From an uncultured Odoribacter sp. (GTDB taxonomy: Bacteria; Bacteroidota; Bacteroidia; Bacteroidales; Marinifilaceae), in the NCBI GenBank assembly GCA_905193145.1, contig CAJJNP010000148.1, positions 1-8,369 of the forward strand: DNA of 8,369 nucleotides. Direction: 5' to 3'. Both the position numbers and the translations under genes were made by a program. Shown in pieces: positions 1 through 6,935 of this stretch (its first letter is position 1; every line of letters starts with the position of its first letter). The notes under the pieces are model-generated. The model had not been told where the DNA came from, did no database searches, and saw nothing but the letters and a program-made list of their open reading frames with translations.

Positions 1-662
1 CAGCAGCAGGAAGAGGTATATGGGATGAATTGTTGTTTGTACGTAATGCTCGCAAAGAAGTGTTGAAGGGGATAAATAGAATGGATGTGGTTGATTATTA
101 TAAAGAATGCATTGCTTTAAGTATTGAAGAGTATTTGACTATTTTGAATAAAGTTGAATGGCAGATTGGTGATGTAAAGCGTTTGGTCCGTTTGTTGGAA
201 GAGGATGTTGCCGGTTTTTATGAAACTGAGTTTGTCCGGCAAAATATGTTGGGGTGTAGCGTTAGAGAAGTGAATGGAAATTTAAAGAAAGTATGGAAAG
301 AATTTTTTAAACGAGAAAAATGGCTGCAATTAGCGCAAAAAAGTAATGGTAGTGAGGTTTTTCGTTTATTAGAAAGTGAATTAATTCAAATCATAGGGAA
401 TGGAGAGGAAACGAATTCTAGTGCTCAGATGCTCACTCAGCGTATTTGTGTTGAGGTTTTTTGTGAAGAATTGAAATCTTGTCGCGAAACAATGAGGTTA
501 GGGGATGGTGTTGCAGAAAACTTAGTATTGACTACCTGGGAATCAATTTATAGACATTGGAAGCAGAAGGTGGAAAAATTGGCAGAAAAAGAATTGAAAT
601 GTAAAAAGATTCGTGATTGCTATTGGTCTTTGCTTTTGAAGGATTTGTTTTTACAGATATAA
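1..662 (+). CDS. Unrecognised helical protein, 5' partial
   Basis: I do not recognise this protein. The frame is open from the first complete codon (position 3) to the TAA at 660-662, so the real start is probably left of the window. In-window alternatives are a TTG at 30 and an ATG at 81, neither with a convincing context. About 219 codons are visible. The sequence is rich in Leu, Glu, Lys and Val, with charged heptad-like stretches (for example the segment ending in KQKVEKLAEKELKCKK). This suggests an all-helical, possibly coiled-coil, cytoplasmic protein. I see no signal peptide, membrane segment or catalytic motif. Several cysteines are scattered, without a zinc-knuckle spacing. GC is about 36% over positions 1-660 (hand count), against about 43% in the cobQ region. 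The promoter of the next gene lies inside its last codons. It is a genuine gene by length and codon continuity, but its function is unknown. Confidence 0.72.
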   Translation, partial: AAGRGIWDELLFVRNARKEVLKGINRMDVVDYYKECIALSIEEYLTILNKVEWQIGDVKRLVRLLEEDVAGFYETEFVRQNMLGCSVREVNGNLKKVWKEFFKREKWLQLAQKSNGSEVFRLLESELIQIIGNGEETNSSAQMLTQRICVEVFCEELKSCRETMRLGDGVAENLVLTTWESIYRHWKQKVEKLAEKELKCKKIRDCYWSLLLKDLFLQI

Positions 663-674
663 CCTTTATATTTG
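644..674 (+). promoter_or_regulatory. Bacteroidetes -33/-7 promoter for the histidine phosphatase unit
   Basis: TTTG at 644-647, a 19-base spacer, and TATATTTG at 667-674 match the Bacteroidetes primary sigma factor consensus TTTG-N19-TAnnTTTG at every fixed position. Transcription would begin a few bases after 674, giving a leader of roughly 10 bases before the ATG at 689. The -33 element lies inside the last codons of the preceding gene, and the -7 element lies just after its stop. Confidence 0.75.
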
Positions 675-688
675 TAAAAACTTTACTT

Positions 689-1210
689 ATGAAAAAGATT
701 ACGCTACTATTGACCCGTCATGGGGAAACTATCGAAAATAAAAAAAATATCCTGCAAGGCCAATTGCCCGGCACATTGTCTGAACTCGGTATTCAACAGG
801 CTGAAGAGTTAGCTAAGAGATTGGTGGAGGTGCCGTTGGATGTCATTATATCCAGTGATTTATCCAGAAGTTATAAGACTGCGGAGATTGTTGCAGGTCA
901 GAAAGGTATGGAAGTGTTTTCTACTCCATTGCTTCGCGAAATGCATTGGGGTAGTTATACGGGAGATGCTTTTGAAAAGGTTGATTGGTATAATCTTCCG
1001 TTTGGGGTGGAGTCATTGGAAGAATTGGATATGCGTGCCGGTGAATTTGTAAATTATTTGCGTGTAAAATATCCGGGGAAACGAATTCTGGCGGTTGGAC
1101 ATGGGGCTTTTAATCGGGCGATTTTAAATCATTTGGAAGGGCGTAAACCGCTTGAGATGTTGGAAAAGCCAATCATGGGAAATACGGAAATTGTAGAGCT
1201 TGTATGCTAA
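689..1210 (+). CDS. Histidine phosphatase family protein (phosphoglycerate mutase-like)
   Basis: A 173-residue cytoplasmic phosphatase of the histidine phosphatase superfamily. The phosphate-accepting histidine is in TRHGET (R10, H11). The second arginine is R60 in SSDLSRSYKTAE, the acid/base glutamate is probably E84 in LREMHWGSYTG, and the second histidine is H138 in VGHGAFNRAI, so the catalytic set is complete. I chose ATG 689 because the fold begins there (KKITLLLTRHGET) and an exact promoter ends at 674. The upstream extension to 617 would overlap the previous gene and adds only a hydrophobic, non-conserved tail. The receptor gene begins 18 bases downstream, so the two are probably cotranscribed. 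The substrate is uncertain. It could be a second alpha-ribazole phosphatase (CobC-like) given the location, but a clearer CobC is in the minus-strand cob operon. A general sugar-phosphate or nucleotide phosphatase is equally possible. Confidence 0.88.
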   Translation: MKKITLLLTRHGETIENKKNILQGQLPGTLSELGIQQAEELAKRLVEVPLDVIISSDLSRSYKTAEIVAGQKGMEVFSTPLLREMHWGSYTGDAFEKVDWYNLPFGVESLEELDMRAGEFVNYLRVKYPGKRILAVGHGAFNRAILNHLEGRKPLEMLEKPIMGNTEIVELVC

Positions 1211-1228
1211 AAACAGTATTTGGCATCC

Positions 1229-3997
1229 ATGAGAATGTTCGGCAAACGAATCGGAGTATTGTGCTTCTTCCTTTTGGGGATACATGTGCTTTGGGCGCAA
1301 GAGCATAAGCAAGACACAGTTTCGCAGGATTCTGTAAAACAGGTACTATTAACTCTGCAGGGAGTAATTGTGGGAGGTGATGAAAAGGAGTCGCTGCCTG
1401 GAGCTTATATCTATTTAGGAGAAGCCAAGACACCTGTCGGTACGACAGATGTTGACGGTCGTTTTGTTATTCAGGGAATTCGTGCTGGGAAGATACAATT
1501 GTCTGTATCTTATATCGGGTATGAAACATATTCTGGTTTGTTTGAGATAAAGGAGGATACGGATATTGGGCAGATATGTTTGAAAACTGTTTTGCTTGAA
1601 GAGGTGGTGGTCGAAGCCAAAGTCCCGATAGCTGTGCAACATGGGGATACAACAAAATTTAATGCCAGTGCAGTGAAAGTGGCTGTTGATGGGGATTTGG
1701 AAGCATTGATTAAAAAGCTGCCGGGGTTTGAAATTGTTGATGGGAAGATTATTGCCCAAGGTAAAGAGGTGACCCGCCTTTTTATAGACGGGATGGAGTA
1801 TTCTTTTAATGATCCGGCAGCAGCATTGAAAAATTTACCGGCTAAGCTGGTGAATAAAATCAGTATGTACGACCGGGGAAGCGATGAGGCTGAATTTTCC
1901 GGATATCAGGATGGGAAAAAATTCCGTGCGTTAAATATTGAGACACATGAGCCCAATAAAGCTAAGATTTTTGGTAGGGCAAGTGTTGCATATGGAATTA
2001 CTTCGCCGGTAAAAAACACTTTTGAGGAAAATAATTATAATGGAGATATCTATGGTAATTATTTTGATCGGAAAAACAAGATCACTCTGAATGCGGATGC
2101 AAGCAATCAAGGACAGCGGTTTAATATGCCGGGCAGCCGTTTGGGTGGAGGAAAAGGGTATAATCGTTCTGAGGGGATTTATGCAAATGTTTCTACGGAT
2201 ATTGTAGAGAATTGGAGTATTTCTACCAATTATCGTTGGTCTGACAATGCGTCTAATTCTGCTTCGATGTCGAAACAGGAGTATTTTCCTACCGAGCAAT
2301 ATGAGAACCGTATATATGACAATGAGAGTCGATCCCGTCGGGATGGGAATAACCATTCTTTTAATGCAAGGGTTGAATATACTCCGAGTAAAAAAAGTCG
2401 GTTTGTGTTTTCTCCATCCATATCGACAGGCAAGTCCAATTCCTGGAGCATTGCTTATGGTTCAAATGTAGAAAATAATGATACGGTTAATGTTTCAAAT
2501 ACAGAGAATTGGAGTGATGGAAATACATTACGAGTGAACGGTAGTGTTCTTTGGATGCAGGCATTTAGGAAGAAAGGGCGTTCGATGACTATGAATATTA
2601 CTGGAGGATATTCACGTAATTTATCGAACCGATGGCAAAGTAATGATGAACATTCTTTGAAAATGGACGGTGTTTATTTGGATACGCTTCGCAATCTGGC
2701 TACAGATAATAACCAGAAAGATCATAATTGGTCTGCATCTTTAAGGTGGTCAGAGCCTCTGTCTGAACATTCACGTTTGACATTAAATTATATGTATCAA
2801 GATCGCATGAGTAATGCTGATCAGTCCAGTTTGTCATATCGGGATAAGGATTTTCAGGAGTTGATAGGTATTGATTCTACTCAAACAAATGAATTGAAAA
2901 ATGTTTATCATGTACATAATTATGGTATAAATTATAGTTTTACCAATGACAAATTGCGATTAGGTACCGGTTTGTCTTTTAGCAATACAACGATGGATAA
3001 TCGATATCGATATCTGGCTAAAAGCGATTCTGTGTTGATTAGCCGGTATATGGATGTTTCGCCTATGATGAGTTTTGGCTGTCAAATTAATGATGACAGT
3101 AATTTGGATGTCACTTACTCAGGAAATTCATCTTCCCCTTCTGTGACTCAGTTGCAAAATGTGTTGACTATTAGTGATCCATTGCAAGTGTCTAAGGGTA
3201 ATCCAAATTTGAAGAAGTCATTTACTCACAATTTGATGATGAATTATACTTATTCTCAACTTGAAAGTTCGGGATTTTTGAATGCAACTTTGAGTGCCGG
3301 ACAAACATTTAATATGATATCTTCTAATGTGCAGTTTATTAATCGAGATACAATTGTTGATGGTTATCTTTTGGCACGAGGAGCTAGTTTGACAGTGCCG
3401 GTAAATTTAAATGGAAGTTGGAATCTGTCAGGTAGTGTATCCTATTCTTTCCCATGGGAAAAATTGAAATTACGGTTTAATACCTCTATGGGATATAGTT
3501 TTTCGCATACTCCTTCAATTTATGATAATTTGGAAAATATGAATAGTTCTCATACAGGAACGATGAGTGTTTCTATATATACAAATATTTCTGAAGATAT
3601 AGATTGTTATCTTTCTTCCAGTAATACGTTATCTTGGTCTGAAAACAGTGAAACCGGAAATGCCAGATATTATAACAGTAATTTAAACGGTTCGTTTAAT
3701 TGGATATTCTGGCGAGGCTTTTATGTTGAGACAATGTATAACGGAAGTTTTCATATCACAAAAAAGGACGAACGAGTAAAACAATCAGAGCATATACTTA
3801 ACGCTACTGTCGGTAAGAAATTCGGTAAGGAACGCCAGTTTAAAGTTTCTTTGTCAGCAAATGATATTTTACAAAATCGCCGTTCTATGACTTATTCTTT
3901 AACTGATTTATCTACCAATGTTTCTTATAATACAGTACCTTCGACATGTATTATGTTGGGAGTGTCCTATCGCTTTGATAACATGAAACGGCATTGA
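1229..3997 (+). CDS. TonB-dependent-receptor-like outer-membrane beta-barrel protein
   Basis: A 922-residue outer-membrane protein. Residues 1-23 form a type I signal peptide: a basic N-terminus, a hydrophobic core and a likely cut after LWA, before Gln24. Residues about 43-120 resemble the carboxypeptidase-regulatory-like (CarboxypepD_reg) domain. LEEVVVEAK at about 123-131 looks like the TonB-box-like junction common in Bacteroidota. A plug-like region follows to about residue 240. The remainder alternates aromatic and polar residues with many Asn and Ser, as in a beta-barrel. The GNPNLKKSF motif near residue 657 is typical of the PF14905 outer-membrane barrel family. The chain ends with a last strand in GVSYRF plus six residues. 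I prefer ATG 1229; TTG 1220 and ATG 1235 are alternatives. No SusD-like partner is adjacent, which argues against a SusC glycan system. It does not look like a compact BtuB. Substrate unknown; cobamide or precursor uptake is only a guess from location. Confidence 0.88.
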   Translation: MRMFGKRIGVLCFFLLGIHVLWAQEHKQDTVSQDSVKQVLLTLQGVIVGGDEKESLPGAYIYLGEAKTPVGTTDVDGRFVIQGIRAGKIQLSVSYIGYETYSGLFEIKEDTDIGQICLKTVLLEEVVVEAKVPIAVQHGDTTKFNASAVKVAVDGDLEALIKKLPGFEIVDGKIIAQGKEVTRLFIDGMEYSFNDPAAALKNLPAKLVNKISMYDRGSDEAEFSGYQDGKKFRALNIETHEPNKAKIFGRASVAYGITSPVKNTFEENNYNGDIYGNYFDRKNKITLNADASNQGQRFNMPGSRLGGGKGYNRSEGIYANVSTDIVENWSISTNYRWSDNASNSASMSKQEYFPTEQYENRIYDNESRSRRDGNNHSFNARVEYTPSKKSRFVFSPSISTGKSNSWSIAYGSNVENNDTVNVSNTENWSDGNTLRVNGSVLWMQAFRKKGRSMTMNITGGYSRNLSNRWQSNDEHSLKMDGVYLDTLRNLATDNNQKDHNWSASLRWSEPLSEHSRLTLNYMYQDRMSNADQSSLSYRDKDFQELIGIDSTQTNELKNVYHVHNYGINYSFTNDKLRLGTGLSFSNTTMDNRYRYLAKSDSVLISRYMDVSPMMSFGCQINDDSNLDVTYSGNSSSPSVTQLQNVLTISDPLQVSKGNPNLKKSFTHNLMMNYTYSQLESSGFLNATLSAGQTFNMISSNVQFINRDTIVDGYLLARGASLTVPVNLNGSWNLSGSVSYSFPWEKLKLRFNTSMGYSFSHTPSIYDNLENMNSSHTGTMSVSIYTNISEDIDCYLSSSNTLSWSENSETGNARYYNSNLNGSFNWIFWRGFYVETMYNGSFHITKKDERVKQSEHILNATVGKKFGKERQFKVSLSANDILQNRRSMTYSLTDLSTNVSYNTVPSTCIMLGVSYRFDNMKRH

Positions 3998-4010
3998 TTA
4001 TAGCTCAATG
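3992..4010. repeat. Short inverted repeat across the convergent stop codons
   Basis: CATTGA (3992-3997) and TCAATG (4005-4010) are perfect reverse complements separated by 7 bases. They cover the stop codons of both the receptor gene and cobC. The stem is only 6 bp with two G/C pairs and has no T-tract on either side, so it is weak as an intrinsic terminator and may be chance. It is recorded because it is the only candidate structure at this convergent junction. Confidence 0.25.
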
Positions 4011-4525
4011 ATAGTTTTGCTGCCATAAGGAATGTCTTCGTCAAATGATTTTTCAATCGTACACCGTTTTGCGTACACTAAAGCACAGGCGATAACTCCC
4101 CGATGTGTAAATATACAGCATTGCTGTTGAGGGAGAGCACGTATTTCATCGAGAAAATTTGAAACACGTTGGTACTGGTCCATATAGCTTTCTGCTCCTC
4201 CAGCCGGTTCGTTTATCCAGTCTTTATACCAAAGGTTTAGATGCGGATCGGAGATTGTATCCCAGCGTTGCATTTCCCAAGTGCCAAAATTTAATTCTTT
4301 AAGTCTTTTATCTATCAGTGGGTGTGTATAACCGCAAAAATCGGCCAGTTGCCGGCAGCGAGACAGAGGACTGGAGTATGCGATATCAAAATGTTCTTTT
4401 TCGATGCTTTTGCGGACTTGCTCTGCCTCTTGGGGAAATGTGGATGCAGTATCAACATCGCTCCAGCCATAGCAAATGCCTGATTCTACAGCGACGCTTG
4501 TATGTCTGATAAATGTGAGTTTCAT
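3998..4525 (-). CDS. cobC: Alpha-ribazole-5'-phosphate phosphatase CobC
   Basis: A 175-residue histidine phosphatase. It is expected to remove the 5' phosphate from alpha-ribazole phosphate or adenosylcobalamin phosphate at the end of nucleotide loop assembly. Catalytic residues visible are R7 and H8 (FIRHTS), R56 (SSPLSRC), E77 (LKELNFGTWE) and H141 (FTHRGVI). The assignment to CobC rather than a generic phosphatase rests on the position as last gene of a cobU-cobT-cobS-cobC operon and on CobC-like segments such as the early GWSDV and the late PYGS. The ATG at 4525 gives the usual family start (KLTFIRH) and overlaps the cobS stop by four bases (ATGA), suggesting translational coupling. A longer reading to 4600 would run deep into cobS and adds no conserved sequence. 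The TAA abuts the stop of the convergent receptor gene with no intervening base. Confidence 0.9.
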   Translation of the reverse strand: MKLTFIRHTSVAVESGICYGWSDVDTASTFPQEAEQVRKSIEKEHFDIAYSSPLSRCRQLADFCGYTHPLIDKRLKELNFGTWEMQRWDTISDPHLNLWYKDWINEPAGGAESYMDQYQRVSNFLDEIRALPQQQCCIFTHRGVIACALVYAKRCTIEKSFDEDIPYGSKTIIEL

Positions 4526-5271
4526 AGGAAGGGTGCTGTTGTTATGAAAAAACCTAAATAGAATGCCTGTTCTGCCAATAATACGCTGGCTCCGCAACAA
4601 TCTCCTGTGTAGCCGCCTATTTTACGTTTGAAATAATGTCGTAGGCCTATTGTAATGAGTATCATCGGAATGACAGCCCAAAAGTTTGTGCCGAGAAAGT
4701 ATAACGGAATGATACATATTACAGCCATTAGCATGAATTTGTGGAGACTGATGGGATTGTATAGGACTTTTGTTTTGCTTGTCTCTTCCGTTCGTGCATA
4801 GTCTAATGTATTGATCATAAAAGCAGTTGCAAACTTGGACAGAACGTCTGCTCCTATAATGATTCCTGCCAGGGCATTTGTTGGCAATGAGTATAGGAAA
4901 GATGCATATAGAAAGAAATAGACGATCAGACCGATTGTACCATAGCTGCCGATGTGCGAATCTTTCATGATGGCAAGGATTTTTTCCTTATTAATCCCTC
5001 CTCCGAAACCGTCGAAAAAATCTGCCAGGCCATCTTCATGTAAGGCGCCTGTCAATAACAGTCGGGCTGCAATAGCTAAAATACAAGCGGGTAAATCAGC
5101 CCAACCGATTGTGCTGACAATGTATAGGATTGCCCAGGTGGTAAAACCTGTTATAAATCCGACTAGTGGCCAGTATAGCAGTACATTGCTGTAGTATTTT
5201 TTATCCACTTGTACGAACCGCCATAAAGGTAGACGGGTAAACATCATGATTGCAGCCAAAAATGAGCGCAT
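4522..5271 (-). CDS. cobS: Adenosylcobinamide-GDP ribazoletransferase (cobalamin synthase) CobS
   Basis: A 249-residue integral inner-membrane enzyme that joins adenosylcobinamide-GDP with alpha-ribazole (or its phosphate) to form adenosylcobalamin (or its phosphate), releasing GMP. Hallmark segments are the acidic ALHEDGLADFFDGFGGG block at about 76-92, KDSHIGSYG at 103-111, and GGYTGDCCGA at 219-228. These are the conserved polar loops of the CobS family, in which the acidic residues are thought to bind Mg and the GDP moiety. Between them are several hydrophobic stretches (roughly 28-56, 59-75, 111-130, 132-150, 178-210 and 228-247) consistent with a multispanning protein. Length matches the family. 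The start is one base after the cobT stop and the end overlaps cobC by four bases, so it is an internal operon gene. No truncation or missing motif is seen. Confidence 0.96.
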   Translation of the reverse strand: MRSFLAAIMMFTRLPLWRFVQVDKKYYSNVLLYWPLVGFITGFTTWAILYIVSTIGWADLPACILAIAARLLLTGALHEDGLADFFDGFGGGINKEKILAIMKDSHIGSYGTIGLIVYFFLYASFLYSLPTNALAGIIIGADVLSKFATAFMINTLDYARTEETSKTKVLYNPISLHKFMLMAVICIIPLYFLGTNFWAVIPMILITIGLRHYFKRKIGGYTGDCCGASVLLAEQAFYLGFFITTAPFL

Positions 5272-5272
5272 G

Positions 5273-6310
5273 TTAAAAATATTTGGTTACAGATGCTGAT
5301 TGAAAATCATTCATTTCATTAATCATACGGATGGCCGATTCTATGATTGGATAGGAACATATCGCTCCGGTGCCTTCGCCTAGTCTCAAACTGAGATTTA
5401 GAAGAGGACGAGCATGCAAGGCTTCTAAAACCAATTTGTGTCCGGCTTCATCTCCCTGATGTCCGAAAATGCAATATTCTAAAACTTCCGGATAGAGTTG
5501 TGAAGCGGCAAGCACACAGTTGGTCATGATAAAGCCGTCAACGATGATGATCATGCCTAGTTCTGCAGCACGCAACATACCGCCAACTGCAGCAACCATT
5601 TCGAAGCCTCCGAACCAGCGGATAATATCTTCCGGAGTATGGTCGCCGGAATAATTTTCCATAGACCGTTTAAGGATATTGTATTTGTGTTCTATACCTT
5701 GGGAGTTCAGACCACTGCCTGCGCCAACGCATTCTTTTAAAGGTATTCCGGTGAAATATGTCATCCATAGGGAAGACGCTGATGTATTGGCCATGCCCAA
5801 TTCTCCGAAACTGACAATGTTGGTCCCTTCATGGTAGGTCATGTCTACGATTTCCGCTCCGATTTCGATGGCACGTTCCATCTCTTTTTTACTCATGGCA
5901 GCTTCGTAAAGATAATTGCTTGTGCCTTTCCGTATTTTGCGGTCAATTAGTCCCGGGAGATTATGAAAATCGGCATTGACTCCACAGTCTACAATTTTGA
6001 GCGCAAAGTTGTGTTGGTGTGCGAACATGTTGACTCCACCACCTCCTTTGACAAAATTATAAATCTGTTGTGCTGTGACTTCAGGTGCTGAAAAGCTGAC
6101 TCCTTCAACGACAACTCCGTGGTCTGCAGCAAAAACGATGTTTTGTGGTTTGTGTAATTGGGGTGAAAGGTTTTGTTGGATTGTACCGATTTGTACGGCC
6201 AATTCTTCCAACCTGCCCAAAGAGCCTTTCGGTTTGGTTAAGTTGTCAATCTTATTTTGTAAGGCAGGTATGATGTTTTTATCCGGTGTTTTAATATTAA
6301 AAGTTCTCAT
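5273..6310 (-). CDS. cobT: Nicotinate-nucleotide--dimethylbenzimidazole phosphoribosyltransferase CobT
   Basis: A 345-residue cytoplasmic enzyme that transfers phosphoribose from nicotinate mononucleotide to the lower-ligand base (classically 5,6-dimethylbenzimidazole), giving alpha-ribazole 5'-phosphate and nicotinate. Motifs in order are [15 protein letters not shown] (24-38), AADHGVV (61-67), [14 protein letters not shown] (167-180, with E170), GAGSGL (196-201), the glycine-rich [17 protein letters not shown] (234-250), GHQGDEAGH (283-291) and LRLGEGTGA (308-316). E312 in the last motif corresponds to the catalytic glutamate known from Salmonella CobT. Length is normal for the family. ATG 6310 follows the cobU stop by 17 bases, and the TAA is one base from the cobS start. 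Sequence alone does not show which base it prefers. No bluB or other base-synthesis gene is in the window. Confidence 0.97.
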   Translation of the reverse strand: MRTFNIKTPDKNIIPALQNKIDNLTKPKGSLGRLEELAVQIGTIQQNLSPQLHKPQNIVFAADHGVVVEGVSFSAPEVTAQQIYNFVKGGGGVNMFAHQHNFALKIVDCGVNADFHNLPGLIDRKIRKGTSNYLYEAAMSKKEMERAIEIGAEIVDMTYHEGTNIVSFGELGMANTSASSLWMTYFTGIPLKECVGAGSGLNSQGIEHKYNILKRSMENYSGDHTPEDIIRWFGGFEMVAAVGGMLRAAELGMIIIVDGFIMTNCVLAASQLYPEVLEYCIFGHQGDEAGHKLVLEALHARPLLNLSLRLGEGTGAICSYPIIESAIRMINEMNDFQSASVTKYF

Positions 6311-6327
6311 GGTGAGTTTGTTGTGGG

Positions 6328-6843
6328 TTATTGTTTGATTTTTATAGGTATTCCAGATACCATTAGTACAACTTCATCCGCCTGTTGCGCTGCAAATTGG
6401 TTCATCCATCCTTGTAAATCTGTAAATCGTCTCTGTATCAGACTTTCGGATACTCCGCCTAAACCAATTTCGTTTGTGACGAATATAAAGATGGCGTCCT
6501 GGTCAGTGAAACGTTTGAACTCTTCTTTAAGTTCGGAAAGTGATTTGTCGACATCGGAGTCATTGTCAAAGAAAAAATTTGTTGCCCAAAGCGTCATGCA
6601 GTCTATAACAATGACACGTCCTGATAAAGAGTGTTTACTCAGCTCTTTCTCTTCTTCAATATTGGTCCATTGCGGTCCTCTGTCACGTTGGTGTCTTAAG
6701 ATGCGTTGCCTATATTCTTCGTCCCATACCCTGGAAGTGGCGAGGTATACAGGATTGTCGGCTAATTGTAGGGCTAAGCGCTGGGCATATCCGCTTTTAC
6801 CTGAGCGTTGTCCGCCTGTGACAAGGATGATTTTTTTTGCCAT
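6328..6843 (-). CDS. cobU: Adenosylcobinamide kinase / adenosylcobinamide-phosphate guanylyltransferase CobU
   Basis: A 171-residue bifunctional cytoplasmic enzyme that phosphorylates adenosylcobinamide and then adds GMP to give adenosylcobinamide-GDP. The Walker A loop GGQRSGKS is at residues 10-17, starting almost at the N-terminus as in CobU/CobP. The RILRH segment holds H51, which aligns with the histidine guanylylated in Salmonella CobU (alignment made by eye). [13 protein letters not shown] at 77-89 is the Walker B-like segment, and VTNEIGLGG at 122-130 and the closing GIPIKIK complete the family pattern. Length is slightly below the usual 175-185. It is the first gene of the cobU-cobT-cobS-cobC operon. 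The start is ATG 6843, preceded by an A-rich leader with no Shine-Dalgarno site, as is common in Bacteroidota. Transcription is probably from the divergent region at 6844-6935. Confidence 0.96.
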   Translation of the reverse strand: MAKKIILVTGGQRSGKSGYAQRLALQLADNPVYLATSRVWDEEYRQRILRHQRDRGPQWTNIEEEKELSKHSLSGRVIVIDCMTLWATNFFFDNDSDVDKSLSELKEEFKRFTDQDAIFIFVTNEIGLGGVSESLIQRRFTDLQGWMNQFAAQQADEVVLMVSGIPIKIKQ

Positions 6844-6865
6844 ATCTTTCTTTTTTTTTGCTCCG

Positions 6866-6873
6866 TAAAGATA
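6866..6873 (-). promoter_or_regulatory. Possible -7 element for the cobUTSC operon
   Basis: Read on the minus strand this is TATCTTTA, one mismatch from the Bacteroidetes -7 consensus TAnnTTTG. It lies 22 bases before the cobU start codon, a sensible distance. No TTTG-like -33 element is found at the expected 19-base spacing, so the call rests on one box and its location. It forms a 7-bp inverted repeat with the -7 box of the divergent adenosyltransferase promoter. Confidence 0.4.
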
Positions 6874-6883
6874 GCTCTTTTAA

Positions 6884-6914
6884 TTTAGAAAATGGTGGTA
6901 TATTGTTATCTTTG
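6884..6914 (+). promoter_or_regulatory. Bacteroidetes-type promoter for the adenosyltransferase-cobQ unit
   Basis: TTTA at 6884-6887, a 19-base spacer, then TATCTTTG at 6907-6914. The -7 box fits TAnnTTTG exactly and the -33 box differs from TTTG by one base. Transcription would start a few bases past 6914, leaving a leader of about 15-20 bases before ATG 6936. That is too short to hold a cobalamin riboswitch. Confidence 0.6.
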
Positions 6915-6935
6915 CTACGAGTAAATAGATGAATA

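Noticed and set aside
617..688. N-terminal extension of the first histidine phosphatase to an upstream start at 617
   Set aside because: It would overlap the preceding gene by 46 bases, contains the promoter, and precedes the conserved KKITLLLTRHGET start of the fold, so ATG 689 is better.
1211..1228. TTTG-containing sequence before the receptor as a separate promoter
   Set aside because: The sequence AGTATTTG lacks the TA of the -7 box, and the 18-base gap fits cotranscription with the phosphatase.
3003..3014. Perfect 12-bp palindrome GATATCGATATC
   Set aside because: It is deep inside the receptor coding region, encodes an ordinary Arg-Tyr-Arg-Tyr stretch, and is a single copy; best taken as chance.
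4526..4600. N-terminal extension of cobC
   Set aside because: It lies inside cobS in another frame and adds 25 residues without family similarity; ATG 4525 with an ATGA overlap fits the family start.
6851..6859. Run of nine T bases as a possible terminator
   Set aside because: No stem precedes it on the plus strand and no plus-strand gene ends there. On the minus strand it is the A-rich leader just before the cobU start.
6323..6868. 181-codon plus-strand frame opposite cobU
   Set aside because: It mirrors the antisense of a well-supported cobU with full motifs; its serine- and cysteine-rich translation has no recognisable domain.
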